Source: Sphingomonas radiodurans
GTDB taxonomy: Bacteria; Pseudomonadota; Alphaproteobacteria; Sphingomonadales; Sphingomonadaceae
DNA length: 64,000 nucleotides
Assembly (NCBI RefSeq): GCF_020866845.1
Contig: NZ_CP086594.1
Span: 1,364,001-1,428,000, forward strand
Reading direction: 5' to 3'
Part shown: positions 24,754 to 32,634 of the stretch, piece after piece
How positions within the stretch are numbered: position 1 is the stretch's first letter
Layout of the letters: every line of letters starts with the position of its first letter
Position numbers and translations under genes: made by a program
Notes under the pieces: model-generated
What the model was told of the DNA's origin: nothing
The model's input: only the letters and a program-made list of their open reading frames with translations
The model's database searches: none

Positions 24754-25509
24754 TCAGAACTGCACCCGCTTCGTATACCCCCCATCAATAATAACATTCG
24801 TCCCCGTCGTGTACGAAGACGCCGGGCTCGCCAGGAACACCACCGTCTTCGCCACTTCCTCCGCGGTGCCGAAGCGGCCCATCGCCATCTGCGCCTCGGT
24901 ACCCTTGTAGAAGTCGGGCATCCCCGCCTGAATCTTTGACCAATTGCCGCCCGGGAAAAAGATCGGCCCCGGCGAGACCATGTTCACGCGGATGCCCTTT
25001 GGCCCCCACGCCTGGCTCAGCTGCTTGCCGTACGTAACCAGCGCCGCCTTCAGCGCGTTGAACGCCGCCGGCTGGATAAACGTCTCGACCGCCGCGGTGC
25101 TCGACATCAGGATCACCGATCCTGCCTCCGACGCCTCGAGATACGGCTGTAGCGTCGCACAACCATCCACCGCGCCCTTGACGTCATATTGGAACGTCAT
25201 GTCCCAATCGCCCGTCCCGCCCGCGCCCGACGAGCTGACGTTATGGATGAAGATATCCACCCCGCCCAGTTCGTCCGCCGCCTTCTTCAACCAGTCGAGA
25301 TAGCCGCCGCCGGCCATGTCGAGGCTGTCGGCGATCACCTTGCCACCGCGCGTCTCCAGCGACGCCTTCGCCTCGGCCACCTGCCCCGCATCGCGCGAGA
25401 AGAACGCGACATCCGCGCCCTCGTCCGCAAAGATTTCCAGCGCCGCGCGCCCCAGCCCGCGGCTGCCGCCCGACAGGATCACCTTCTTGCCCTTGAGCCC
25501 CAGATCCAT
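24754..25509 (-). CDS. SDR-family protein with Phe at the catalytic Tyr position
   Basis: A 251-residue SDR. The cofactor loop is SGGSRGLG at 13-20 and the active-site serine is Ser137 in LMSSTAA. The expected Tyr-x3-Lys appears as Phe150-Asn-Ala-Leu-Lys154, so the catalytic tyrosine is replaced by phenylalanine; the codon reads TTC. The spacing of 13 residues from Ser137 is normal, which supports the alignment. Otherwise it looks intact, with a C-terminal TGTNVIIDGGYTKRV. It may be a poor dehydrogenase, bind cofactor structurally, or catalyse a reaction not needing the tyrosine. It is the last gene of the minus-strand unit starting at Rieske 3. GGAGAA precedes the ATG. Confidence 0.88.
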   Translation of the reverse strand: MDLGLKGKKVILSGGSRGLGRAALEIFADEGADVAFFSRDAGQVAEAKASLETRGGKVIADSLDMAGGGYLDWLKKAADELGGVDIFIHNVSSSGAGGTGDWDMTFQYDVKGAVDGCATLQPYLEASEAGSVILMSSTAAVETFIQPAAFNALKAALVTYGKQLSQAWGPKGIRVNMVSPGPIFFPGGNWSKIQAGMPDFYKGTEAQMAMGRFGTAEEVAKTVVFLASPASSYTTGTNVIIDGGYTKRVQF

Positions 25510-25511
25510 GC

Positions 25512-26306
25512 TTATTCTCCCTTCATTTTAGTGATGGCGGGGTACTTCGCCCAGGCGAGCCCACGGCGAAGCAGCTCGTAATAGACGTCGAGTTCCCACG
25601 AGCAGCGGTCGACCGTCGGCCAGAAATCCATCAGCGGCTGGATGTCGTAATGCCCGCGGCAATGCCCCAACGTGTTGTAGAGCACCGCGCCGTCACCCAG
25701 CGGGCGCAGATAGACGATCGGATACCGCGCCTTCTCCCAGTGCGCGTCGACGAAGCCCGGCGTCTCGCCGCCGAATTCGGTATCGAGCAGCACGTGCAGT
25801 TCGGCGCGCGGCCGGCTCAGATACAGCTCGTCGGTCGTCTCGAACGGCTCGATCCCCGCCGACAGCGGATGCGAGCCATCGGCCACCTCGACGCGGAATG
25901 GCTCGATCGGCGGGTGCGAGGAAAAGGCCGATCCCAGCGTCTCCATGAAATGCGGTGCCCAGTCGGGCGCATCGACCAGCCCATTTTCCAGAAAGCGCAG
26001 GATCGAATTAGTCCCGTGCAGCGCATAATAGCGCCCGCCGCCCGCCACCCACGCCCGGATCGCTTCCTGCGCCTTCAGGCTCGGCGTGACGTCGCAGGTA
26101 TAGCTCACGAGGAAGTCGCAACCGCGAATCGCGTCGACCTGCTCGAAATCCTCGAATACGCGCGTGCGGATGCGATCGTCCTCGGCGAGCAGCTTGAGCA
26201 GTTCGAGCCGCGCAAAATCGATATCGTGGAACCGCCCGCCCGCGATCAGCACGCAGTCGATGCGTTTCTGGTCTGCCGTTGGTCCGGCCGCCTTGGTGTC
26301 GCTCAT
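25512..26306 (-). CDS. ThuA-like domain protein
   Basis: A 264-residue protein of the ThuA-like (trehalose-utilisation) class, a glutamine-amidotransferase-like fold. Visible marks are CVLIAGGRFHDIDFARLELL, DFLVSYTCDVTPSLKAQEAIRAWV, GGGRYYALHGTN and PIVYLRPLGDGAVLYNTLGHCRGH, the last being the family's conserved His-containing end. The biochemical activity of this class is largely undefined; some are linked to sugar or hydroxylated-ring metabolism. ATG 26306 overlaps the VOC stop by 4 bases, so the two are translationally coupled. Two bases after its stop the SDR start region follows. I do not assign a reaction. Confidence 0.8.
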   Translation of the reverse strand: MSDTKAAGPTADQKRIDCVLIAGGRFHDIDFARLELLKLLAEDDRIRTRVFEDFEQVDAIRGCDFLVSYTCDVTPSLKAQEAIRAWVAGGGRYYALHGTNSILRFLENGLVDAPDWAPHFMETLGSAFSSHPPIEPFRVEVADGSHPLSAGIEPFETTDELYLSRPRAELHVLLDTEFGGETPGFVDAHWEKARYPIVYLRPLGDGAVLYNTLGHCRGHYDIQPLMDFWPTVDRCSWELDVYYELLRRGLAWAKYPAITKMKGE

Positions 26307-26851
26307 CCTCGCCCCCTGATCGGATCGCTGCCGTCCCAGTCGCGATGTGCCGCGCGCATCATCGCAAAGCCCTGATGTCCCGGCTCGCCGATCTGCAGAT
26401 ATTCCATGATCGTCCCCGGCCCGCCGCCGGTATCGACGTAGATCACCGCGCCCATCCCGCCCGGCAGGATGCCTTCCTGCACCACGATGCCGCCCTGCGC
26501 CGCCACGCGCCGCCGCGCCTCTTCGATATCGTCGACCAGCACGCACATATGCTGAACGCCCTCGCGCCCCTCGGCACGCCACTCGGTATACATCGAGGGC
26601 GCGTCATTGTGCTGGCGGATCAGCTCGATCTGGATGTCGCCGAGGTATCCGAGCGCCATCGAGAAATCGATCGCGCTCGGCTCCCCGCGAAACTTCACAT
26701 CCTCCAGCTGGACGTGATGGTTCTCGAAGAACGGCCCCGCGCCCACCGACAGCCAATAGGCCAGCGCCGCATCGTAATCGGCCGGGCAGAACGACAGCTG
26801 CATCACCGGCCCCAGGCCGGCGAGGCTGTCCGCGGGTGCGGGTGCGCTCAT
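26303..26851 (-). CDS. VOC/glyoxalase-superfamily protein
   Basis: A 182-residue protein with the paired beta-alpha-beta-beta-beta modules of the VOC fold. The first half has MQLSFCPADYDAALAYWLSVGAGPFF and the second has GVQHMCVLVDDIEEARRRV, then ending GPGTIMEYLQIG. His in QHMC and Glu in IMEYL sit where metal ligands are found in methylmalonyl-CoA epimerase-like members. It could be an epimerase, isomerase or lyase; I see nothing that marks it as an extradiol ring-cleavage enzyme. Both ends overlap neighbours by 4 bases (SDR upstream, ThuA-like downstream), so it is made in fixed proportion to them. Confidence 0.82.
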   Translation of the reverse strand: MSAPAPADSLAGLGPVMQLSFCPADYDAALAYWLSVGAGPFFENHHVQLEDVKFRGEPSAIDFSMALGYLGDIQIELIRQHNDAPSMYTEWRAEGREGVQHMCVLVDDIEEARRRVAAQGGIVVQEGILPGGMGAVIYVDTGGGPGTIMEYLQIGEPGHQGFAMMRAAHRDWDGSDPIRGRG

Positions 26852-27666
26852 TCCGCCGCCTGCGCCTGCATCGCCGTCATCACCGCGCTTTGGATCTCGT
26901 GCTTCCACGGGTTGCGCCGCAACGTCAGCCCGCCGTTCACTTGCAGGTTCTGCCCGGTCATGAAGCATTCGTCCGACGACAGCCACACCGCCGCTGCGGC
27001 GATATCGTCCGACGTGCCGACGCGCCCCAGCGGATAACTCGGCACGAACGCTTCCCACAGCCCCGGCGTCTTGCCGTTCGCCGCGGTCATCGGCGTCTCG
27101 GTCAGCCCCGGCGAAATCGAATTGGCACGGATGCCGCGCTCGCCGAACTCGTTGGCGATGCAGCGGATGACGTGATCGGTGCCCGCCTTGGTCCCCATGT
27201 AGGCCGCATGGTCGTTGAGCATGATCGTCGCGGTCGCCGACGAGATCTGGATCAGCGAGCCGCCCCCAGAACCGCTGGCGCTCATCGCTTCGATCATCGA
27301 CTGGAAGAACAGGAACGGCCCCTTGAACTGGAGATCGCTGATCTGTTGCAATTCCTCCTCGGTCGTCTCGAGGAACGGCTTCAGCAGCCCCCAGCCCGAT
27401 GCGTTGATGGCGATGTCCACCCCGCCCATCTGCTCGGTCGCCGACTTTGCGAGCGCATCATTGTCGGCTTCCTTGGTGATGTCGGCCAGCGCCATAAAGC
27501 CCTTGCCCGGATTGGCCGCGACGAACGCCTCGAGATGCTCCGGCTTGCGCCCCGCGACCAGCACGTGCGCGCCTTCCGCCACCAGCCGCCGGGCGATCAC
27601 TTGCCCCATATTGTCCTTGCCAGCCGCCCCCAGCACGACTGCGCGCTTTCCTTCCAGCTTGCCCAT
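26848..27666 (-). CDS. SDR-family oxidoreductase
   Basis: A 272-residue SDR. The cofactor loop is GAAGKDNMG near residue 14, similar to the enoyl-reductase-like spacing, and the active site is ISSATATIMLNDHAAYMGTK with Ser, Tyr and Lys all present. The C-terminus has the usual TGQNLQVNGGLTLR. It would oxidise an alcohol or reduce a ketone or enoyl group with NAD(P)(H). AAGGAGAGGG precedes the ATG. It follows the CoA-ligase gene by 20 bases and overlaps the VOC gene by 4. Among the four SDRs here it is one of two with a complete catalytic set. Confidence 0.9.
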   Translation of the reverse strand: MGKLEGKRAVVLGAAGKDNMGQVIARRLVAEGAHVLVAGRKPEHLEAFVAANPGKGFMALADITKEADNDALAKSATEQMGGVDIAINASGWGLLKPFLETTEEELQQISDLQFKGPFLFFQSMIEAMSASGSGGGSLIQISSATATIMLNDHAAYMGTKAGTDHVIRCIANEFGERGIRANSISPGLTETPMTAANGKTPGLWEAFVPSYPLGRVGTSDDIAAAAVWLSSDECFMTGQNLQVNGGLTLRRNPWKHEIQSAVMTAMQAQAAE

Positions 27667-27686
27667 ATCCCTCTCCTTTATGTTGC

Positions 27687-29231
27687 TTACCCGCCAATCG
27701 TTCGGTCGGACGGCCAGAACGGCTTGCGCAATTCGCGCTTGTTCACCTTGCCCATCGCATTGCGGCCGACCGTCTCGACCAGGTCGATGCTGCGCGGGCG
27801 CTTGTATCCGGCGAGCGTCGCGCGCGCGTAGGCGGCGAGGTCGGCGCTGGTGACGCTGGCGCCCGGCCGCGGCACGACGAGCGCCTTCACTTCCTCGCCC
27901 ATGTCCGCGCTAGGCACGCCGACGACGGCGACATCCTCCACGTCCGGATGCGCGATCAGTGCCTGCTCGATCTCGGCCGGATAGATGTTCACCCCACCCG
28001 ACACGATCATGTCGGACGATCGATCGGTGATGAAGACATAGCCTTCGTCATCGACATAACCGATCTCGCCCAGCGTGAAGACGCCCGGCTCGATATGCGC
28101 CGCCGCGGTCTTGGCGGGATCGTTGTGATAGACGATCCCGCGCCCGCTCGGGTCGCGGAAATACAGCTGGCCCACCTCGTTCGGCCCCAGCCGCGCGCCG
28201 TCCTCGCCCACCACCACCATCTCGAACGGCGGCATCGCCTTGCCCACCGATCCCGGCTTGCGCAGCCATTCCTCCGAGGTGATCATGTTGGTCGATCCCG
28301 CCTCGGTCGCGCCATAGGCTTCCAGCAGCACCGGGCCCCACCAGGCGATCATCGCATGCTTGGCATCGATCGGGCACGCCGCGCCGGTATGCGACACGAG
28401 CCGCAGGCTGCTGACGTCGTATCTGCGCCGCACCTCTTCGGGCAGCGCGAGCAGCCGCTGGAAATGCGTCGGCACCATCACCGATGTCGCGACACGGTGG
28501 CGGTCGATGTTGACCAGGATCTGCTCGGCATCGAACTTGGGCATCACGACGAGCGGCCGCCCGCCACCCAGCTGCCGCACCGAGCCGAGCGGCCCGGTAT
28601 GATAGTTCGGCCCGACCAGCAGGATCGGCCCCGGCGCCCCCGCGGCGACTTGCTCGCCCAGCGCGCGGAACAGCCCCGCCACGTCCGACTCGCGCGGAAA
28701 CATGTTGGGCGGCGTCTCGGTGCCCTTCGGCCGCCCGGTCGTCCCCGACGTATAATGCATGTACGGCAGCGGCCGCATGTCGGTCGGCGGCTCGTCCTCG
28801 CTCGCGCCGGCGAGCCAGTCGTCCCACGGCGTCACCCCATCGACATCCGCGCACCGCCACCCGACGACGCGCTCGATCCCCACCTGTCGCGCCGCGGCGA
28901 CACCCGTCACCGCCGTTTCCGGCCCGACGAACACCAGCCGCGCCCCGCTATCCCCCAGGATGTACGCCAGCTCGTCCGCGGTCAGGTGAAAGTTCGCCGG
29001 CACGCCCGATACGCCCGCGTGCAGCATCGCCAGATACGCCAGTGCGCTCTCGGTCGAGTTATGCGCGAACACCGCCGCCCGCGGCGGATCGCCCAGTGCC
29101 TCCGCCAGCAGCGCATTGGTCGCGCGGTTCACGATCGGGTCGAGCGCCGCCCAGCTCAGCGTCAGCGTGCCATCGGTGACGGCCATCGCTTCCGGCATCG
29201 TGCGGGCGCGGTCGGCGGCGGCAAGCGACAT
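27687..29231 (-). CDS. AMP-forming acyl-CoA synthetase / ligase
   Basis: A 514-residue adenylate-forming enzyme. The P-loop motif YTSGTTGRPKG is at 160-170, the A5 motif reads LLEAYGATEAG, the hinge region has RSSDMIVSGGVNIYPAEIE and the C-terminal GKVNKREL carries the thioester-step lysine (Lys495). It converts a carboxylic acid, ATP and CoA to an acyl-CoA, which is the entry step for beta-oxidation. Its position between an MFS transporter and an SDR fits activation of an imported acid. AGGAGA precedes the ATG. The acid is not identifiable; crotonobetaine, fatty acid and aromatic acid ligases share this layout. Confidence 0.93.
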   Translation of the reverse strand: MSLAAADRARTMPEAMAVTDGTLTLSWAALDPIVNRATNALLAEALGDPPRAAVFAHNSTESALAYLAMLHAGVSGVPANFHLTADELAYILGDSGARLVFVGPETAVTGVAAARQVGIERVVGWRCADVDGVTPWDDWLAGASEDEPPTDMRPLPYMHYTSGTTGRPKGTETPPNMFPRESDVAGLFRALGEQVAAGAPGPILLVGPNYHTGPLGSVRQLGGGRPLVVMPKFDAEQILVNIDRHRVATSVMVPTHFQRLLALPEEVRRRYDVSSLRLVSHTGAACPIDAKHAMIAWWGPVLLEAYGATEAGSTNMITSEEWLRKPGSVGKAMPPFEMVVVGEDGARLGPNEVGQLYFRDPSGRGIVYHNDPAKTAAAHIEPGVFTLGEIGYVDDEGYVFITDRSSDMIVSGGVNIYPAEIEQALIAHPDVEDVAVVGVPSADMGEEVKALVVPRPGASVTSADLAAYARATLAGYKRPRSIDLVETVGRNAMGKVNKRELRKPFWPSDRTIGG

Positions 29232-29244
29232 CGTCTCTCCTGTC

Positions 29245-30609
29245 CTAATCGGCCTGCCACGCTTCGGCGGCGGTCAGCGCGGTGCGGAAATGGGCAAGGC
29301 AGCGCCAGATGCAGAAGGCGGCGACCGGGTAATTCACCGCCGCCATCAGCGCGAGCGTGCTGCCCAGCGATTGCCCGCCGAACACCTGATCGCTGATCAG
29401 CCCACCCAGCAGCGGCCCCAGCGTGTAGCTGAGGAAATTCACGACGACGTAATACAGCGCCATCACTTGCCCGCGCAGCTCGTTGGGCACGATGAACTGC
29501 AGCGCCGCGGTGCCCAGCCCATTGGGCCAGCCCATGAAGAAGATCGCGACGCCGACGAGCGCCATCGCCAGCGCGTAACTCGGCACCAGGAACGCCGCGA
29601 CGCCGACCGGGATCAGCGCGATCGACGACGCCAGCACCAGCCGCAACGTCGCATCAGGCCGCCCGGCCTGCATCATCCGCGCCGAAAGCTGCCCCGCGAA
29701 CACCCCGCCCGCGGTACCGATCACCAGCGCGATCAGCCCGAAGGTGAAGCCTACCGTGGCCCGCTCGGCATCATGGTCGCGCAGGAAGAATTCGATCACC
29801 CAATAGAAGATCGCCCAGCCCTGCATCGCGAGCGCGGTGAAGCCGATGAAATGATACGTCAGGAACCGCCGCCGCCCCGCGAAGAACGTCGCCGCCTCGC
29901 GCAGCGTCATGCCCTTCGCGGCGGCCGCCTCCTGCGCCATCCGCCCGATCCGCTTCGGCTCGCGCACCGTCAGCGTCACGATCGCGAGCAGCACCCCCGG
30001 CGCGCCGACGATCACGAACATCGCCTGCCACGATCGCATCGTCCCGAACAGCGGCAGCACGATCTCCGGCATCGCCTCCAGTTTCGCGATCACCATCCCG
30101 CCCAGCAGATTGGCCAGCCCCACCCCAATGAACGGCGCCGCCCCGAAGATCGCGATCGCCAGCGGCAGGCGGTGGCGATCGAAATAGTCCGACAGCATCG
30201 ATATCGCCGCCGGCGCCAGCGCCGCCTCGCCGATCCCCACCGTCGCGCGCGCGATGAACAGATGCGAAAACCGCCCCGCCATCCCGCACGCCATCGTCGC
30301 CAGGCTCCAGAAGAAGATCCCCAGCCCGATGATCCGCCGCCGATTGGTGCGATCCGCCAGCCACGCCATCGGCAGCGTCAGCGCAGTGTAGAAGAGCGTG
30401 AAGGCAAGGCCGCCGAGCAGCCCCATCATCGTATCGCTCACCTGCAGATCGCGCTTCACCGGCCCGATCATCAGCGCCAGGATCTGGCGATCGATGATCG
30501 ACACCGTCGAGGCGAGCGTAAGGAACCCGACGACATACCAGCGATAGAAGCCGCCGGCAGGAACGCTCGCGGGGGCAGCGGTCGCGGGAGGTGCAGTGAC
30601 AGTGGCCAC
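29245..30609 (-). CDS. MFS transporter (spinster-like)
   Basis: A 454-residue membrane protein with about 12 helices. It has the motif after helix 1 IIDRQILALMIGPVKRDLQVSD and the inter-helix 2-3 signature WLADRTNRRRIIGLG. Helix-rich segments fill residues 20-210 and 255-440, with a basic central loop (REPKRIGRM). Spinster-like proteins of sphingomonads commonly accompany catabolic genes. The start codon is GTG at 30609 with no strong ribosome binding site, so it is uncertain. It follows Rieske 3 and precedes the CoA ligase by 13 bases. It probably moves the substrate acid or an intermediate across the inner membrane. Confidence 0.9.
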   Translation of the reverse strand: MATVTAPPATAAPASVPAGGFYRWYVVGFLTLASTVSIIDRQILALMIGPVKRDLQVSDTMMGLLGGLAFTLFYTALTLPMAWLADRTNRRRIIGLGIFFWSLATMACGMAGRFSHLFIARATVGIGEAALAPAAISMLSDYFDRHRLPLAIAIFGAAPFIGVGLANLLGGMVIAKLEAMPEIVLPLFGTMRSWQAMFVIVGAPGVLLAIVTLTVREPKRIGRMAQEAAAAKGMTLREAATFFAGRRRFLTYHFIGFTALAMQGWAIFYWVIEFFLRDHDAERATVGFTFGLIALVIGTAGGVFAGQLSARMMQAGRPDATLRLVLASSIALIPVGVAAFLVPSYALAMALVGVAIFFMGWPNGLGTAALQFIVPNELRGQVMALYYVVVNFLSYTLGPLLGGLISDQVFGGQSLGSTLALMAAVNYPVAAFCIWRCLAHFRTALTAAEAWQAD

Positions 30610-30708
30610 TCAGCGACCCGCAGTCGTGATGCGAGGCGATTGGCGCCACGGCCCCGCGCGCAAGGATAGCGTCGTCATACCACCCTCTCCCACGCGCACC
30701 TCTCCCAG

Positions 30709-30732
30709 CGGCGGCGCTCAGTGGCGCCGCCG
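30709..30732. repeat. GC-rich hairpin between Rieske 3 and the MFS gene
   Basis: A 9-base perfect stem (30709-30717 with 30724-30732) closes a 6-base loop. It lies after the Rieske 3 stop at 30757 and before the MFS start. There is no T-run, so it may stabilise the upstream message or attenuate rather than end transcription. The rest of the 147-base gap shows nothing else. Confidence 0.55.
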
Positions 30733-30756
30733 TCTCTCATCCAGTAATCGAAACGC

Positions 30757-32187
30757 TCAGCCCGCCTTGGCTGCGGCCTTTTCCATGCCCTCGGCGATGA
30801 TCTTGTCGAGCATGTGGTGCATCTTGCGGATGCGCATCTCGGCATAGCGGCCAAAGTGCAGCACGCCGATCTCGGATGCTTCCATGCCCGTCTGCACGTG
30901 CGGCAGGTTGCTCATGTCCTGTTCGAACACCGCCGCGAGCCCGGCCGACATGCCGCTCTTTGGTGCCAGTTCGACCATGCTTTCGTCGACGCCGATCTCG
31001 AACACCGGCGATGGCTTGGGCCGCGGCTTCCCCTTGGGCACGCGCTTCATCATGTAGATGTCCATGATCGATGTCGTGTGATCGTGCCCGTTAGGCCGCC
31101 AGCGATACGTCAGGTTAGGCATAAATCCGGCCCAGAAGCTCATGTGCGGGAAGACGTTGTAGAGCAGCGCGTCGACCATCTCGGCATCCGACGCCGCGGC
31201 ATAATCGTAGCCGTCTTCCGCCGACAGCGTCTTGCGCGTCACTTCGGCCATGAACGTCCGCGCGGTCTCGCCATCGGGCACGCGCATCTCGTCCGCCGAC
31301 GCGCCAGCGCCCGCCGCCGAGCGCGATCCGACGCCCAGCAGCGCCTGGACGATCTCGTCCTCGCTGTAATCGCGCTGGTTGTACGGGCTCGGCACCATCT
31401 GCGCCGAAAATTGCCGCGTCACATAATCCGACAGCACGTCATACTGGCTGTTCACGTCGGCGAGGTACGGCAGCAATTGCGGGTGCGTGGTGATCGCGTG
31501 GTGGCTTTCCATGAACGCCTCGGCCGCGGTCTTCCAGTTGCACGGCACCACCTTTTGCACGTGGAAATGGATGTACCGCTCCTCGTTGGCGTAGCGCGCG
31601 AAATGCTCCTTGATCGGGCCGAGCACTTCGTCGAGCGGCGCCGCATCGCGGTCCATGTTGATGAACACGAAGCCCGCCCAGGTGCCCACCTGCGCCTCGG
31701 GCAGCGACACGTCCTTCCCTTCCCACTGCGGGAAATCCCAGGCGATCGGATTGTCCTTGAAGCTGCCGTCGGTGTTCCACGCGATGCCGTGATAGGGGCA
31801 GCGGAACTCGTTCTTGCACCCGCCCAGCGTCGCCAGCTTGCGGCCACGATGCAGGCACGAATTGTGGAACGCGCGGATCGATCCGTCTTCCTGCCGAGTC
31901 ACCAGCAGCGAACGGCCGGCGATCTCGTACACCGTCGTATCGCCGGCGTTGGGGATCTCTTCCTCGCGGCACGCCATCTGCCAGATGCGTGGCCAGAGAT
32001 ACTTTTCCTCGAGCCGCGCAAAGGCGGGATCGATGTAACGATCCACCGCGATCGGGTCGGTCCCGATGTCGGGCACCGGGCCTTCGCGCAGATGCTCGGG
32101 GATCGGGCGCGTGTCACGCTCGAGGATCTCCTCATACGTTTCCGCAGGATGGCGATCGGATCGAAAAGTCTTGACCTGCACGTTCAT
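30757..32187 (-). CDS. Rieske aromatic-ring-hydroxylating oxygenase, alpha subunit (Rieske 3)
   Basis: A 476-residue oxygenase. Rieske ligands are in SCLHRGRKL and RCPYHGIAW, and the iron site is in EAFMESHHAITTH (Glu, His, four residues, His). The acidic third-ligand block is VFEQDMSNL. It is longer than the other copies, with an extra segment around GSRSAAGAGASADEMRV. ATG 32187 follows GGAGA; the longer frame to 32313 lacks support. It heads the unit Rieske, MFS, CoA ligase, SDR, VOC, ThuA-like, SDR. Its similarity to Rieske 2 suggests related substrates. It carries an operator-like string upstream at 32222-32243. Confidence 0.93.
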   Translation of the reverse strand: MNVQVKTFRSDRHPAETYEEILERDTRPIPEHLREGPVPDIGTDPIAVDRYIDPAFARLEEKYLWPRIWQMACREEEIPNAGDTTVYEIAGRSLLVTRQEDGSIRAFHNSCLHRGRKLATLGGCKNEFRCPYHGIAWNTDGSFKDNPIAWDFPQWEGKDVSLPEAQVGTWAGFVFINMDRDAAPLDEVLGPIKEHFARYANEERYIHFHVQKVVPCNWKTAAEAFMESHHAITTHPQLLPYLADVNSQYDVLSDYVTRQFSAQMVPSPYNQRDYSEDEIVQALLGVGSRSAAGAGASADEMRVPDGETARTFMAEVTRKTLSAEDGYDYAAASDAEMVDALLYNVFPHMSFWAGFMPNLTYRWRPNGHDHTTSIMDIYMMKRVPKGKPRPKPSPVFEIGVDESMVELAPKSGMSAGLAAVFEQDMSNLPHVQTGMEASEIGVLHFGRYAEMRIRKMHHMLDKIIAEGMEKAAAKAG

Positions 32188-32221
32188 GGCTATCTCCGGC
32201 CCCTCTCCATGAGAGAAACTA

Positions 32222-32243
32222 ACACAATCTGCAAACTTGAAAA
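32222..32243. promoter_or_regulatory. Operator-like string before Rieske 3
   Basis: The plus strand reads ACACAATCTGCAAACTTGAA and then AAGG, 34 bases before the Rieske 3 start. CAAACTTG followed by an A-run also occurs upstream of TetR 2 on the opposite strand at 16103-16124. The gap between 32188 and 32316 holds no gene. A TetR 2 site is the simplest reading; support is similarity only. Confidence 0.35.
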
Positions 32244-32316
32244 GGGCTAACAGTTCGTTTGGAAACGCGCTGCGCTTTTCCGGCACCGCACGCTCGCGTG
32301 CGTGTCCAGGCAAATT

Positions 32317-32634
32317 CTACCGCCCATCGGGCACCCACGCCGCGCGCATGCCGAGCACGACCGTCTCGCGCTCGATCGCATCGGCGAGCACCCGCGCCAT
32401 CGCTGGGAACCCGGCATGGCCGCGCAACGCCGCCAGCCCGCGCGCATAGGCGTCGAGATCGGGCAGTCGCCAGATGTCGATCGCAGTGTGCAGCCGCCCG
32501 GTGATCTGCTCGAACGCGGTGACGAGATGCCAGCCCTCGGCCTCCACCACCGCCACCAATTCCTTCATCGTCGCATGGAAGGCATCACGATCGCTCGCGC
32601 GCAGTTCCAGCGTCGATTGCATGTAGACCGTCAC
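32317..32634 (-). CDS. NIPSNAP-family small protein
   Basis: About 105 residues of the dimeric alpha/beta-barrel NIPSNAP family: MQSTLELRASDRDAFHATMKEL, then GWHLVTAFEQITGRLHTAIDIWRLPDLDAY and a helical C-terminus. The GTG at 32634 overlaps the stop of the MDR gene (GTGA), so coupling is likely; the ATG at 32622 is the alternative and would shorten the protein by 4 residues. Family members often sit in catabolic operons and their biochemical role is not settled. It is transcribed after the MDR reductase on the minus strand. The region up to 33348 on this strand in another frame is a shadow of the MDR gene. Confidence 0.75.
   Translation of the reverse strand: MTVYMQSTLELRASDRDAFHATMKELVAVVEAEGWHLVTAFEQITGRLHTAIDIWRLPDLDAYARGLAALRGHAGFPAMARVLADAIERETVVLGMRAAWVPDGR

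Noticed and set aside
26303-26851. VOC protein as an extradiol ring-cleavage dioxygenase
   Set aside because: Too short and without the two His and Glu pattern and length of extradiol enzymes; it fits an epimerase-like VOC protein better.
29116-30669. Plus-strand open frame of 517 codons opposite the MFS gene
   Set aside because: Arg- and Gln-rich shadow of a convincing minus-strand transporter.
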